Shown here: positions 7,569 through 16,735 of the stretch, piece after piece
How the letters are laid out: each line of letters starts with the position of its first letter
Numbering within the stretch: the first letter of the stretch is position 1
Assembly (NCBI GenBank): GCA_002716285.1
Contig: PBAM01000014.1
Coordinates: forward strand, 12,058 to 54,881
Source of the DNA: Acidimicrobiaceae bacterium
Lineage (GTDB): Bacteria; Actinomycetota; Acidimicrobiia; Acidimicrobiales; MedAcidi-G1
DNA: 42,824 nucleotides
Direction of reading: 5' to 3'
Program-made: the position numbers and the translations under genes
Notes under the pieces: generated by a model
Database searches by the model: none
Told to the model about the DNA's origin: nothing
The model's input: the letters and a program-made list of their open reading frames with translations, nothing else

Positions 7569-9475
7569 AGTGTTGTCCTCGTTAAGAACCAAATTAGTAA
7601 GCCAACAGCTCCAATTCCTATACCTAATGCATAGGTTCTAACTAAACCATTCTGCGAGCGTCGAAGTATTGAGGCAGTCTTTTTTACTATTTGGCCTGTC
7701 CCATCAACGGCACCGTCTATTACTTCCTTGTCAAATTTTGCTACAGCTGTAAATACTTTAGATCCGGGTCCGCCCATGAACTTTGAAACTGTGGAATCAA
7801 GATTCCAAGCATTGTTCAAGATCGGTTTTTCAAAAATTTGCCTATCAATTTTTTCTTTAAGATACGTAGAAAGTCCTATACCGACTCCTATGCCCACCGA
7901 GACTAAAGCTAAAAGTGCCAATACCCATAAAGTGGAACCCGAAAGATGTAAATGCGTCTCATTATGGAATGTTGCTGGTTCCAACCAATGCTCTAACCGT
8001 TTAGTTGAAGATGAAAATGGTAATTGAATTAAACCTCCAACCACTGAAAGAACTGCCAAAGCTACAAGCGGGAATGTCATCGTCCAAGGCGACTCATGTG
8101 GTTTAATCTCACCAGCATCACCAGCACCAGCATCTGAAAATCGAGGCTTACCGAAAAATGTAAGAATAACTTGACGAGTCATATAAAAAGCTGTCAAAAG
8201 TGCAGTTATTATTCCCACAAGCCAAAGTAATGGATTCTTATCCCATGCAAAAGCAAGAATTTCATCCTTCGACCAAAAACCTGAGAATGGTGGGACACCG
8301 GCAATTGCTAACCACCCAATAATAAAAGTTCCAGCGGTAATTGGCATCAAGGAACGAAGACCTCCATAGCGACGAAGGTCCTGCTCGCCACCCATTCCGT
8401 GGATTACTGATCCTGCACCAAGAAAAAGTAGAGCCTTGAAAAAAGCGTGTGTGATCATATGAAAAATGGCTGCCGTGTAAGCACCACATCCAACTGCTAA
8501 AACCATGTATCCCAGTTGGCTTACAGTCGAATATGCAAGAACTTTTTTTATGTCTGTTTGAGCGACAGCTATTGAAGCCGCAAATAAAGCTGTTCCGACT
8601 CCGACCCAAGCAATCAAATCGGTCGACCATGTAGAAGCTTCTACCATGATGGGATTGACTCTAATTAATAAATAGACACCTGAAGTAACCATGGTCGCTG
8701 CATGGATTAATGCTGAAACCGGAGTTGGACCAGCCATTGCGTCCGGCAACCATAGGTGCAGAGGAAATTGTGCCGATTTCCCCATAGCACCAACAAAAAG
8801 CATTAAAACTATGAACGTAGTAGTGGTTTTAGCTATTTGATTGGATTCTAAAATGTCAAATATTTCTAGATACTGGAGGGAACCGAAATTGAAGAAAATA
8901 AGAAACATTGCGACCATAAAACCCCAGTCGCCAACCCGATTCGTTATAAATGCTTTCTTTCCGGCAGTTGCATTTGCTGGATCTCTGAACCAAAACGAAA
9001 TTAAGAGATAGGAGCAAGCTCCAACGCCCTCCCAGCCAAGAAAAGTCAGCAGAAGATTGTCACCTAATACAAGCATCAACATTGAAAATGCAAACAAATT
9101 CAGATAAGTGAAAAAACGATTAAAATCAGAGTCACCATGCATGTATCCAATTGAATAAAGATGAATTAAAGTGCCTACTCCTGTAATAAATAAACACATC
9201 GTAATTGATAAGGGGTCGGCTAAAAAACCTACGTCGACTTTAAAATCTCCGGCTGGGATCCAATCAAAAAGAGTAAAAACTGTTTGTCTATTTTCATTTT
9301 CTTCTGAAAGCATTCCAATGAAAACAATCAAAACTGATAGAAAAGAACCTGCCATGGCGGTCGTCGCTAACCATCCTGCAATCGGTTCTCTCACTGATTT
9401 TCGTAAACAAATAAGGGTCAAAAAACCCAGAAGGGGGAAAGCAGGAATCAGCCAAACTAGATCTATCATTTTCAT
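7565..9475 (-). CDS. nuoL: NADH-quinone oxidoreductase subunit L
   Basis: NuoL is the distal antiporter-like subunit with the long lateral helix (636 residues, normal length). The helix-5 glutamate is in FLGWEGVGACSYLLI, the conserved lysine in GAMGKSAQFPLHLWLPDAM, and the downstream lysine in DIKKVLAYSTVSQLGYM. The HAFFKALLFLGAGSVIHG segment is family-typical. The C-terminal section with a long amphipathic stretch and final helix fits the lateral arm. The gene overlaps nuoK at its start (ATGA) and nuoM at its end, consistent with coupled translation of the membrane arm. Confidence 0.96.
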   Translation of the reverse strand: MKMIDLVWLIPAFPLLGFLTLICLRKSVREPIAGWLATTAMAGSFLSVLIVFIGMLSEENENRQTVFTLFDWIPAGDFKVDVGFLADPLSITMCLFITGVGTLIHLYSIGYMHGDSDFNRFFTYLNLFAFSMLMLVLGDNLLLTFLGWEGVGACSYLLISFWFRDPANATAGKKAFITNRVGDWGFMVAMFLIFFNFGSLQYLEIFDILESNQIAKTTTTFIVLMLFVGAMGKSAQFPLHLWLPDAMAGPTPVSALIHAATMVTSGVYLLIRVNPIMVEASTWSTDLIAWVGVGTALFAASIAVAQTDIKKVLAYSTVSQLGYMVLAVGCGAYTAAIFHMITHAFFKALLFLGAGSVIHGMGGEQDLRRYGGLRSLMPITAGTFIIGWLAIAGVPPFSGFWSKDEILAFAWDKNPLLWLVGIITALLTAFYMTRQVILTFFGKPRFSDAGAGDAGEIKPHESPWTMTFPLVALAVLSVVGGLIQLPFSSSTKRLEHWLEPATFHNETHLHLSGSTLWVLALLALVSVGIGVGIGLSTYLKEKIDRQIFEKPILNNAWNLDSTVSKFMGGPGSKVFTAVAKFDKEVIDGAVDGTGQIVKKTASILRRSQNGLVRTYALGIGIGAVGLLIWFLTRTTL

Positions 9476-9777
9476 CCGCCCAAAATCTTTAGATCGTCAG
9501 CATTGGTCCTTGAGCGTCTTCGCATAATCGCAACCACTAGCGCTAAACCCACAACTACTTCCGCTGCTGCAACAACTAAAACAAAAAAGACAGCTAACTG
9601 GCCGCCTAAGTCGTTCAGGTGAGATCCAATACTCACAAATGTAATATTTACTGCATTTAGCATTAATTCAATGCACATAAACATGATCAACGGGTTCCGT
9701 CGCACTAAAAGACCTGTAGTGCCAATTGAAAAAAGAATTGCTGCTAGCAACAAATACCAGGTGGTTGTAATAATCAT
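9472..9777 (-). CDS. nuoK: NADH-quinone oxidoreductase subunit K
   Basis: NuoK is the small three-helix, MrpC-like proton-pathway subunit (101 residues, normal length). The two membrane glutamates essential in the family are both visible, in FMCIELMLNAVN and VVAAAEVVVGLALV. The start overlaps the nuoJ stop by four bases and the stop overlaps the nuoL start by four bases. Confidence 0.95.
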   Translation of the reverse strand: MIITTTWYLLLAAILFSIGTTGLLVRRNPLIMFMCIELMLNAVNITFVSIGSHLNDLGGQLAVFFVLVVAAAEVVVGLALVVAIMRRRSRTNADDLKILGG

Positions 9778-10364
9778 TCTCCACCTTTTTCTTCTAGCTC
9801 GTCTTCCACTGCATCATTTTGATGTTCCTCTAGGGTTGATATCAGTGGTTTTGTCGGACGGGTTGAGAGAACAACTGCTCCCACAACTGCCACTGTTAAC
9901 AAAAGTGCAGTTAGTTCTACCGAAAAAACTTTTGTAGAAAATAATGCTTCTCCTAAGATTCTTGTATTGTCATTTGCATCTCCAATTGAAGTGTTTGCTT
10001 CTCGAACACCTGTAGGACCTCCCACACCAGCAATCAAGACTGTCAAAATAATGCCAAAAATCGAAGCTCCCAAAACAACAGCCAGAGGTCTTTGACCAGA
10101 GATTGGTTCGACCTGTAAATCTTCTGCTCGGTCAACTCCTAATAAGGTGATTACAAAAACAAAAAGGATTACTATTGCTCCGGCATAAACAATTACTTGT
10201 ATTGCAGCAAGAAATGTCGCTTCTAGAAGGATAAACAAGACCGCTACCCCAAATAACGTTTGAACCATGAATAACGCTGAGTGGACAGGGTTCTTCGAAA
10301 ATATAACTCCTAATGCGCCGCTTAAAATAACAGCTGCACTTATTAAAAAGACAACCGTTTCCAT
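9774..10364 (-). CDS. nuoJ: NADH-quinone oxidoreductase subunit J
   Basis: NuoJ (196 residues) is a five-helix membrane subunit whose third helix carries the pi-bulge linked to coupling. The hallmark NPVHSALFMVQTLFGVAVLF then AAIQVIVYAGAIVILFVFVI is intact. The C-terminal 25 residues are highly acidic and extend past the last helix. The ATG overlaps the nuoI stop (TAATG) and the stop overlaps nuoK. Compare the truncated second copy at 1-87. Confidence 0.95.
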   Translation of the reverse strand: METVVFLISAAVILSGALGVIFSKNPVHSALFMVQTLFGVAVLFILLEATFLAAIQVIVYAGAIVILFVFVITLLGVDRAEDLQVEPISGQRPLAVVLGASIFGIILTVLIAGVGGPTGVREANTSIGDANDNTRILGEALFSTKVFSVELTALLLTVAVVGAVVLSTRPTKPLISTLEEHQNDAVEDELEEKGGE

Positions 10365-10978
10365 TACAGTTCCTCTTCCGGAGTTTTCGTATCACTTTGA
10401 CCTATCTCAGCTTTACGAATTCCGTAACCCAAGTCACCTGACCAAGCAATTTGACCTTCATAAGAAGCATCTCCATTTGGAGAGGTCGCCCTTAACCACC
10501 CAGAAGTATCAAGATCTTCCCCTTCACGCCAATCTTCCCATGGCAACTGTTTAGGTTTTCCAGATTCTGAATCAACTAAAAGTTCTTCTCGCGTGTAAAT
10601 GGCATCATTTCGATTAGTAAATGAAAATTCAAACATCTTGCTTTCGGTAATGGCTCCCGTTGGGCAAGCTTCAACGCAAAGATCACAATGAATGCAACGT
10701 AAGTAATTGATCTCATAAACAAAGCCGTAACGTTCTCCTGGTGATACCGGATTATCAGTTGGGTTATCTGCCCCTCTTACGTAAATACAATTTGCGGGAC
10801 AGACACCGGCACATAGTTCACACCCTATGCACTTCTCCATGCCGTCTTCATACCGCCCGAGCACATGCCTTCCGTGAAGCCTTTCTGGTTTTGCCCGCTT
10901 CTCTGCTGGGTAAGGGGTTGTAACACGTTTTTGGAATATTTGGCGGAAGGTGACTAAGAAGCCTTTTAGATAACTCAT
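10364..10978 (-). CDS. nuoI: NADH-quinone oxidoreductase subunit I (two [4Fe-4S] clusters)
   Basis: NuoI (204 residues) links the peripheral arm to NuoB by clusters N6a and N6b. Both motifs are complete: CIGCELCAGVCPANC and CIHCDLCVEACP. The N-terminal amphipathic part (LVTFRQIFQKRVTTPYP) fits the membrane-surface helix of the family. The C-terminal region of about 80 residues after the second cluster is longer than in NuoI2 and rich in acidic and tryptophan residues. The gene overlaps nuoH and nuoJ by one to four bases. Confidence 0.96.
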   Translation of the reverse strand: MSYLKGFLVTFRQIFQKRVTTPYPAEKRAKPERLHGRHVLGRYEDGMEKCIGCELCAGVCPANCIYVRGADNPTDNPVSPGERYGFVYEINYLRCIHCDLCVEACPTGAITESKMFEFSFTNRNDAIYTREELLVDSESGKPKQLPWEDWREGEDLDTSGWLRATSPNGDASYEGQIAWSGDLGYGIRKAEIGQSDTKTPEEEL

Positions 10979-12198
10979 TGGTCCATACCTTCAGATATTT
11001 CAGAAAGGTCAGCCGCGTGCAGATTGGAATCTTTGGCTTTTTTGATCGCTCCGCTCAATAAAAGAGCAGCCAATGAAAGAATGACTAAACCTATTGGTAC
11101 TACAAGAAAAGTCGACCAACCTCTATCTTCTCCAATGTTTAAGGCAGCTATTAGAAGGAACCATCCTAGAGAAGCAGGTATAAGCAATTTCCAACCTAAA
11201 TCCATAAGTTGGTCGTAACGCAACCTTGGAAGAGTAGCTCGAAGCCAGACAAAAGTGAATAAGAATGCCATCACTTTTAAGAAGAACCAAAGTATCGGCC
11301 ACACCCATGAGATTTGTTTTATTAGAATTGGGCCATTTGGCCCACCCAGAAAAAGAGTTACAGCTATTGCGGACATGGTAATCATATTCATGAATTCTGC
11401 GAGGAAAAATAAAGCAAAACGTATAGAGCTGTACTCTGTATGGAAGCCTCCAACAAGTTCTTGTTCAGCTTCAACCAAATCAAAAGGTGGCCTGTTGAGT
11501 TCCGCTGTTCCTGCGATCACGAAAATAACAAAAGGAATTACTCCTGTTGCTACTAGGTTCCAATTCCAAGTTGCTTGACCTGAAACTATGCCACTTGTCG
11601 AAAGGGTTCCTGAAGATAAAAAAACTGTTGCCATGGATAGACCTAAAGCGGCTTCATAACTAATCATCTGCGCGGATGCTCTCACTGAACCTAATAAAGG
11701 GTATTTTGAGCCTGATGACCAACCAGCAAGCATGACACCATAAACAGCAATAGAAGAAAGAGCGAGGAAGAGAAGAATGCCTACTGGAGGATCAGCTACT
11801 TGCAAAAGAGTTCTATGTCCAAAAATAGAAACTGTTCCATCTCCACCATTTGTAAAGTCACCGCCGATTGGAACAATTGCGAAAGATAAAAAAGCAGGCA
11901 CTAAAGAAAGGTAGGGAGCCAATCGAAAAACAACACGGTCAGCACGCGCCGGTAATAGATCCTCTTTGAAGAAAAGTTTTATCCCATCTGCCAAAGTCTG
12001 CAGTATCCCCCATGGCCCTGCTAATGAAGGTCCCACACGGTTGTGCATATCTGCTACAACTTTTCTTTCGAACCAAATCACGAGCAGTACTGAAATCATT
12101 AACAATGCGAAAGCAAGTACGACTTTTAATAACATCACGGCAACTACCGAAAACCCAATGTCTGAGCTGAGGAGTGGATCAGAAGCGATTATCATCAT
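10975..12198 (-). CDS. nuoH: NADH-quinone oxidoreductase subunit H
   Basis: NuoH (407 residues) forms the quinone tunnel entrance. Family blocks seen are VGPSLAGPWGILQTLADGIKLFFKEDLLP, described here only by its ends (GPSLAG and KEDLLP), then AELNRPPFDLVEAEQELV and HTEYSSIRFALFFLAEF. A C-terminal extension of about 60 residues adds one more hydrophobic helix (VVPIGLVILSLAALLLSG) and a charged tail that NuoH2 lacks, making it longer than the usual 325-350 residues. Extra C-terminal length also occurs in other actinobacterial NuoH proteins. The start overlaps the nuoG stop as ATGA. Confidence 0.95.
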   Translation of the reverse strand: MMIIASDPLLSSDIGFSVVAVMLLKVVLAFALLMISVLLVIWFERKVVADMHNRVGPSLAGPWGILQTLADGIKLFFKEDLLPARADRVVFRLAPYLSLVPAFLSFAIVPIGGDFTNGGDGTVSIFGHRTLLQVADPPVGILLFLALSSIAVYGVMLAGWSSGSKYPLLGSVRASAQMISYEAALGLSMATVFLSSGTLSTSGIVSGQATWNWNLVATGVIPFVIFVIAGTAELNRPPFDLVEAEQELVGGFHTEYSSIRFALFFLAEFMNMITMSAIAVTLFLGGPNGPILIKQISWVWPILWFFLKVMAFLFTFVWLRATLPRLRYDQLMDLGWKLLIPASLGWFLLIAALNIGEDRGWSTFLVVPIGLVILSLAALLLSGAIKKAKDSNLHAADLSEISEGMDQ

Positions 12199-14678
12199 TT
12201 TTTCTCAATCTTCAAATCATTCACTGGTAATGATGAGTCGATTAGTTTTCGAATATCAGGGCCTTCTTGATTCCAAAGAACATGAATGGTTCCGCTAATT
12301 GTGTCTGGATCGGGCGTAAGTCTGGCTCGAATTTCACCTTTTGAACCAATTAAACGAACTGGCGATTCTGAGTTAACTCCAATCTTCTTCATATCTTCTG
12401 GATTAGCTTTTATCTGACTTCCAGATGCAAGTCCTTTAAGTGCCGAGCTATGCGCAGCAAGAACTCCTTTGTCGTACATACTTCTTGTTGTTATCAGTCG
12501 GAAAGAATTGACCTTTTGTTTAGGGATTTTCACTGAAGTCGTTTGCGCTGTTTGCAAACTTCTTTTCAAAACGACTCCTTCTTTATCCATTTGTTCAAGC
12601 TTTGTCAGGTCAAGATCTTTATGCATCTCCGAAACTATAGAAATCTCTTCACACAATTCTTTAAATGTAAACGGTCCTAATTCAGGATTAAAATACTGAA
12701 CCAGATCTAAAGCAATCATCCAGTCTGGTCTAGCTGTCCCTGGAGGTGTGACACTCCTCCTTATCGGACTTACCCGGCCTTCGAGGTTGGTAAATGTCCC
12801 GTCTACCTCTGTAGTGGTGGCAGCTGGCAAAACGATATCAGCATGGCGGACACTATCTGTTGCAAAAATATCAACTGCGATCACTGTTCCAATTCTCTCT
12901 AAAGCTTGTTCAACTAATTGAGAATCAGGGAAATCCATTAGTGGGTCAGATGCTAAAAGAATTAGGACATCAATTTGTCCATTAGTCGCAGCTTCAAGTA
13001 TTTCCCTAGTTTTGAAACCTTTAGAACTCGGAAGTGCCGGCCAACGATTTTTTAGTTCCTCTGATCCTTCTTCTAAGTTGCATCTTCCTGGCAATAAACC
13101 TGGAGAAAGTCCCATGTCTATTGCACCATTTATGTTGCCTCTTCTTAATAAAGGCAGGAAAGAGGCTTCTGGTAAATATTCCTGCAGTGTGATAGCTCCA
13201 TTTTCAAGAATTGAAGAAGTCTCTGCTAAAGAGGTGCGGCCCAGTAAGACAGAAACTGAGTCGCTGTCATTAATAATTTTTCCAGCACCTTTAATCTCTT
13301 TGTGGATCTCCTCGTCTAGTTCACAAGACTGGCCAGACAATGCTTTTACTGCCTCAAAAGTTTTCCCGGGTGGAATTCTAATTGAGTAAGTAGCTAATTT
13401 CGAAAGTCCAGTTTTTGTTGGTGTTAGTTCGATTAATTTGCATTGATCATGAACTATCGCATGTCTTACCCGTAAATAGAGGGTGCCTAACTCTTCTTTC
13501 GGATCAGCGCCTAAAAGAATTATTACTCCACCCGGTTTGCAAGTTTCATCTATGGTCGAGGGATTTAAGCTAAGAAGCACCTCCGGTGAAAACCCATCGT
13601 CTAGTTGAGAGTCAACGTTGTCGGTTCCGATAATTCCTTTTGTGATTTTACTCCAAACGTACTGAGCCTCATTAGTTAAGCGGGATCCACCAATAACAGC
13701 TATTCGTTCTGGCGTAGTTTCAGTTAGTGCAGTTAAACATTTTTCATAAGCTTCGGACCATGAAGTCACCACAAACTGATTCTTCTCATCTACGGCAAAC
13801 TCATTGGTTATTAGCGGTTCAACGAGTCTGTTTTCATTTGAGTATGACTCGAAAATAAACCTTTCTTTATCTGTCAACCAACCCCAGTTGACAGAGTCAG
13901 AATCAACACCTGTAAAACGTAATACTTCGTCTCTTGATTCTTGAACAGAAATTCTGTTTCCGACACTGTCGAAAGTACTTGTAGATTCAACTTCTGTTAA
14001 ATCCCATGGTCTGGCTTTGAATCTAAAAGGAGCCGCTGTCAAAGCGCCTACTGGGCATATTTGTACGGTATTACCACTGAAATAAGAGCTAAAAGGCTGG
14101 TCTGGATAGGTGTTGACTTGAGTCTTATTGCCTCGGTCGATGAAATGTATTAGGGAGTCTCCGGCGACTTGATCGGCGAAACGTGTACATCTATCGCAAA
14201 GAACACATCTTTCGCGATCTAAATAAACATTCTCATTAACTGGAATGGGTTTTCTAAATGTACGTTTCTCTTCAATAAACCGGCTCTCTCCAGCTCCAAA
14301 AGCCATTGTCTGATCTTGTAAAGGACACTCTCCCCCTTTATCGCAAATAGAGCAATCAAGAGGATGATTTATTAATAGGAATTCAAGTACTCCTTCTTGT
14401 GCTTTTTGAGTTTTTTCAGACTGAGTATCTACAACCATTTCATTACTGCACTCGATCATGCAAGAAGGCTGAAGAGTTGGTCCTCTACCTGTGTCTATTT
14501 CCACTAAACACATTCGGCACATTCCAACAGGTTTCATGCGCGAATGATGACAAAATCTAGGAATATACGTTCCATTTCGCTCGCAAGCATCTATTAGCAG
14601 TTCGCCCGATTTTGCCATTACTTGTTTTCCATCAACAGTTATTGAAACTGCAGTTTCGGAAGATGCGATATCTGTCAT
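12195..14678 (-). CDS. nuoG: NADH-quinone oxidoreductase subunit G, lacking N7 cluster ligands
   Basis: NuoG (827 residues) carries Fe-S clusters of the NADH-oxidising arm plus a degenerate molybdopterin-oxidoreductase domain. N1b ligands are C43, C54, C57 and C73. N5 ligands are H105, C109, C112 and C118. N4 ligands are C158, C161, C164 and C208. The C-x2-C-x3-C-x27-C site for the extra N7 cluster, usual in bacterial NuoG including actinobacterial ones, is present in register but has S234, D237, N241 and T269. N7 is therefore almost certainly absent. N7 lies off the main electron path, so the enzyme should still work. The later two thirds keep the molybdopterin-fold shape (IVLPAATTTEVDGTFTNLEG region) without evident cofactor need. 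The gene overlaps nuoF and nuoH by four bases. Confidence 0.95.
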   Translation of the reverse strand: MTDIASSETAVSITVDGKQVMAKSGELLIDACERNGTYIPRFCHHSRMKPVGMCRMCLVEIDTGRGPTLQPSCMIECSNEMVVDTQSEKTQKAQEGVLEFLLINHPLDCSICDKGGECPLQDQTMAFGAGESRFIEEKRTFRKPIPVNENVYLDRERCVLCDRCTRFADQVAGDSLIHFIDRGNKTQVNTYPDQPFSSYFSGNTVQICPVGALTAAPFRFKARPWDLTEVESTSTFDSVGNRISVQESRDEVLRFTGVDSDSVNWGWLTDKERFIFESYSNENRLVEPLITNEFAVDEKNQFVVTSWSEAYEKCLTALTETTPERIAVIGGSRLTNEAQYVWSKITKGIIGTDNVDSQLDDGFSPEVLLSLNPSTIDETCKPGGVIILLGADPKEELGTLYLRVRHAIVHDQCKLIELTPTKTGLSKLATYSIRIPPGKTFEAVKALSGQSCELDEEIHKEIKGAGKIINDSDSVSVLLGRTSLAETSSILENGAITLQEYLPEASFLPLLRRGNINGAIDMGLSPGLLPGRCNLEEGSEELKNRWPALPSSKGFKTREILEAATNGQIDVLILLASDPLMDFPDSQLVEQALERIGTVIAVDIFATDSVRHADIVLPAATTTEVDGTFTNLEGRVSPIRRSVTPPGTARPDWMIALDLVQYFNPELGPFTFKELCEEISIVSEMHKDLDLTKLEQMDKEGVVLKRSLQTAQTTSVKIPKQKVNSFRLITTRSMYDKGVLAAHSSALKGLASGSQIKANPEDMKKIGVNSESPVRLIGSKGEIRARLTPDPDTISGTIHVLWNQEGPDIRKLIDSSLPVNDLKIEKK

Positions 14679-16099
14679 GTAACTACCTCTTCAACATTTA
14701 AAGACAAAGGAATAGGATCACGTCTTGTAATGAGAGATTCGAACTCATTCCTAAACCTTCGTACTGCAGAAACAATTGGAGCCACTGATGAGGGGCCCAA
14801 TGGGCAGATTGTTGTCTGGCGCGGCGGGAACGGAACTGCATCCAGACCTTCATCTGAGAAAGAAGCAGCTGGATAAGGGCCTGGGCTTATGTTGTCACCT
14901 ATATCTAAAAGCAAATCTATATCTGAAGGTCTCCCTTCTCCGTCTAAGATCCTCTGTAGGATTTTTTCTTCCCATGAAGTTCCTTCTCTGCAGGGAGAAC
15001 ATTTCCCACAAGATTCACGAGCAAAAAATCTAACAACATTTAAACAAGCCTTCACTGCATCTGTTGTTTCATCCATCACAACCATTGCACCAGAACCAAG
15101 CATCGAACCTGCAGCTCCTACAGCACTTGCTTCGAGTGGTAAATCTAGTTGTTCTTGAAAAAACCACGGAGCTGAACCTCCACCAGGTATGAACATTTTC
15201 AATTCATTGTCATCTCTTATGCCCCTGCAGAAATTGTCACCATAAAAAAGTTCTCTAAAGGTAGTAACTCCATGTTCAACCTCATAAACACCAGGGCGTT
15301 TTACATGGCCGGAAATTGCGAACATTCGTGTTCCTGGTGACGACTCTGACCCGAATCCTTTATAAGCAGAGGCGCCGTTATTGAGAATCCACGGAAGATT
15401 GCAAAGGGTTTCAACATTATTTACAATCGTCGGTTTACCGTACAAGCCAATTGCCGCTGGGAAATAAGGCGGTTTTAAACGTGGCATTCCACGTTTACCT
15501 TCAAGGCTTTCTATTAACGCTGTTTCTTCCCCAACTATGTACGAGCCTGCACCCCAATGCATCACTACGTCAACAGAAAATTTTGTACCTAGAACATTTT
15601 TCCCTATGTAACCAGCTTTATATGCTTCATCAAGTGCAATAGCTATCCTTTCTTGCGCTAAAGCCATTTCGCCCCGGACATATAAAAAAGCTTGAGATAA
15701 ACCAAGTGCGTAGCAGGCAATCAGAACTCCTTCGATCAACTGATGGGGGTCCCTCTCCATTAACAAACGATCTTTGTAAGTCCCTATTTCACTTTCGTCT
15801 CCATTGGCTACTAAATACCGGGGCCAAACCCCTTCGGGAGGAAATCCCCATTTAATTCCTGCAGGAAAACCAGCGCCCCCGCGCCCAAGAAGGCTAGCTT
15901 CTCTAACTTCATCATGGACTTGGGTAGGCGATCGATCAAGTGCTGACCTCAACCCTTCATAGCCACCTGTTGACAAATACTTTTCGAGTGTAAAAGAATC
16001 TGTATGTTTGAAACGGCTTGTAATAAGTTTGGGGCCCTCGTTGTCAACGAAACCAGGTGCATGTTCTACATAACCACCCTGTAAAGAAGATTCTCTCAT
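14675..16099 (-). CDS. nuoF: NADH-quinone oxidoreductase subunit F (FMN, NADH site, cluster N3)
   Basis: NuoF (474 residues) oxidises NADH with FMN. The nucleotide and flavin motifs are clear: GRGGAGFPAGIKW near residue 72 and HWGAGSYIVGEETALIESLE near 181. N3 ligands are C364, C367 and C370 (ESCGKCSPCREGT) and C432 (TTICPLG). The C370-to-C432 spacing is about 20 residues longer than in E. coli, through a proline-rich segment before the last cysteine. The gene starts directly after the nuoE stop with no gap. Together with E and G it makes the first set a genuine NADH-dependent complex I. Confidence 0.96.
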   Translation of the reverse strand: MRESSLQGGYVEHAPGFVDNEGPKLITSRFKHTDSFTLEKYLSTGGYEGLRSALDRSPTQVHDEVREASLLGRGGAGFPAGIKWGFPPEGVWPRYLVANGDESEIGTYKDRLLMERDPHQLIEGVLIACYALGLSQAFLYVRGEMALAQERIAIALDEAYKAGYIGKNVLGTKFSVDVVMHWGAGSYIVGEETALIESLEGKRGMPRLKPPYFPAAIGLYGKPTIVNNVETLCNLPWILNNGASAYKGFGSESSPGTRMFAISGHVKRPGVYEVEHGVTTFRELFYGDNFCRGIRDDNELKMFIPGGGSAPWFFQEQLDLPLEASAVGAAGSMLGSGAMVVMDETTDAVKACLNVVRFFARESCGKCSPCREGTSWEEKILQRILDGEGRPSDIDLLLDIGDNISPGPYPAASFSDEGLDAVPFPPRQTTICPLGPSSVAPIVSAVRRFRNEFESLITRRDPIPLSLNVEEVVT

Positions 16100-16735
16100 T
16101 TAAAAACCCTCTTCAATCCAGTTTGGAGGACCTTTTATTTCCTCTGGGTGTTTAATCCCAGCACAACGAGACTTAGGTATTTGTTGACGAACTCTACTTA
16201 AAGTTCCATGTTCAGGCATTACTCCTTTATCATCAGCAGAACCTTTAGACAAAGGACTCTCACCTGCTCTCAGATCCACGACAACTTCATCAAAAAGTTC
16301 CTTTGTGGCACGATGGAAATAACGATAATTGACGGTAAAACAAGGAGCCTCCGTACAGGCAGCGACGCACTCAGCCTCTTCGAAAGTGAAAAGTCCATCT
16401 TCTGTCGTGCTACCTTCTTCTACCTCTAAGGCTGTTTTCACATGTTCAAGAAGTTCATCCGCTCCCAATAACTGGCAAGAAATATTCGTGCACACTTTGA
16501 TTAAATAGCGTCCGACTGAATGGAACTTAAACATTTCATAAAAAGTTCCTGTACCTAATACTTCCACTGATGTCGTATCAGTGAGTTCTGCAATTTGTTC
16601 CATTGCAGGCTTAGTTATCCAACCTTCTTGTTCTTGCGCTAAATGGAGTAACGGTATTAGTGCAGATCTGGCAATTGGGTATCGACCAACAATCTCTTTT
16701 GCCATTTCTTCATTCTCTTCGTTGAAAAAACTCAT
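16100..16735 (-). CDS. nuoE: NADH-quinone oxidoreductase subunit E (cluster N1a)
   Basis: NuoE (211 residues) is the thioredoxin-fold subunit holding the [2Fe-2S] cluster N1a. Ligands are C82 and C87 (VCTNISC) and C123 and C127 (AECVAACTEAPC). The N-terminal helical part (ALIPLLHLAQEQEGWI) matches the family. A C-terminal extension of about 55 residues after the cluster domain ends with a PPNWIEEGF motif. It overlaps the nuoD stop by one base (TAATG) and is followed directly by nuoF. Confidence 0.95.
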   Translation of the reverse strand: MSFFNEENEEMAKEIVGRYPIARSALIPLLHLAQEQEGWITKPAMEQIAELTDTTSVEVLGTGTFYEMFKFHSVGRYLIKVCTNISCQLLGADELLEHVKTALEVEEGSTTEDGLFTFEEAECVAACTEAPCFTVNYRYFHRATKELFDEVVVDLRAGESPLSKGSADDKGVMPEHGTLSRVRQQIPKSRCAGIKHPEEIKGPPNWIEEGF

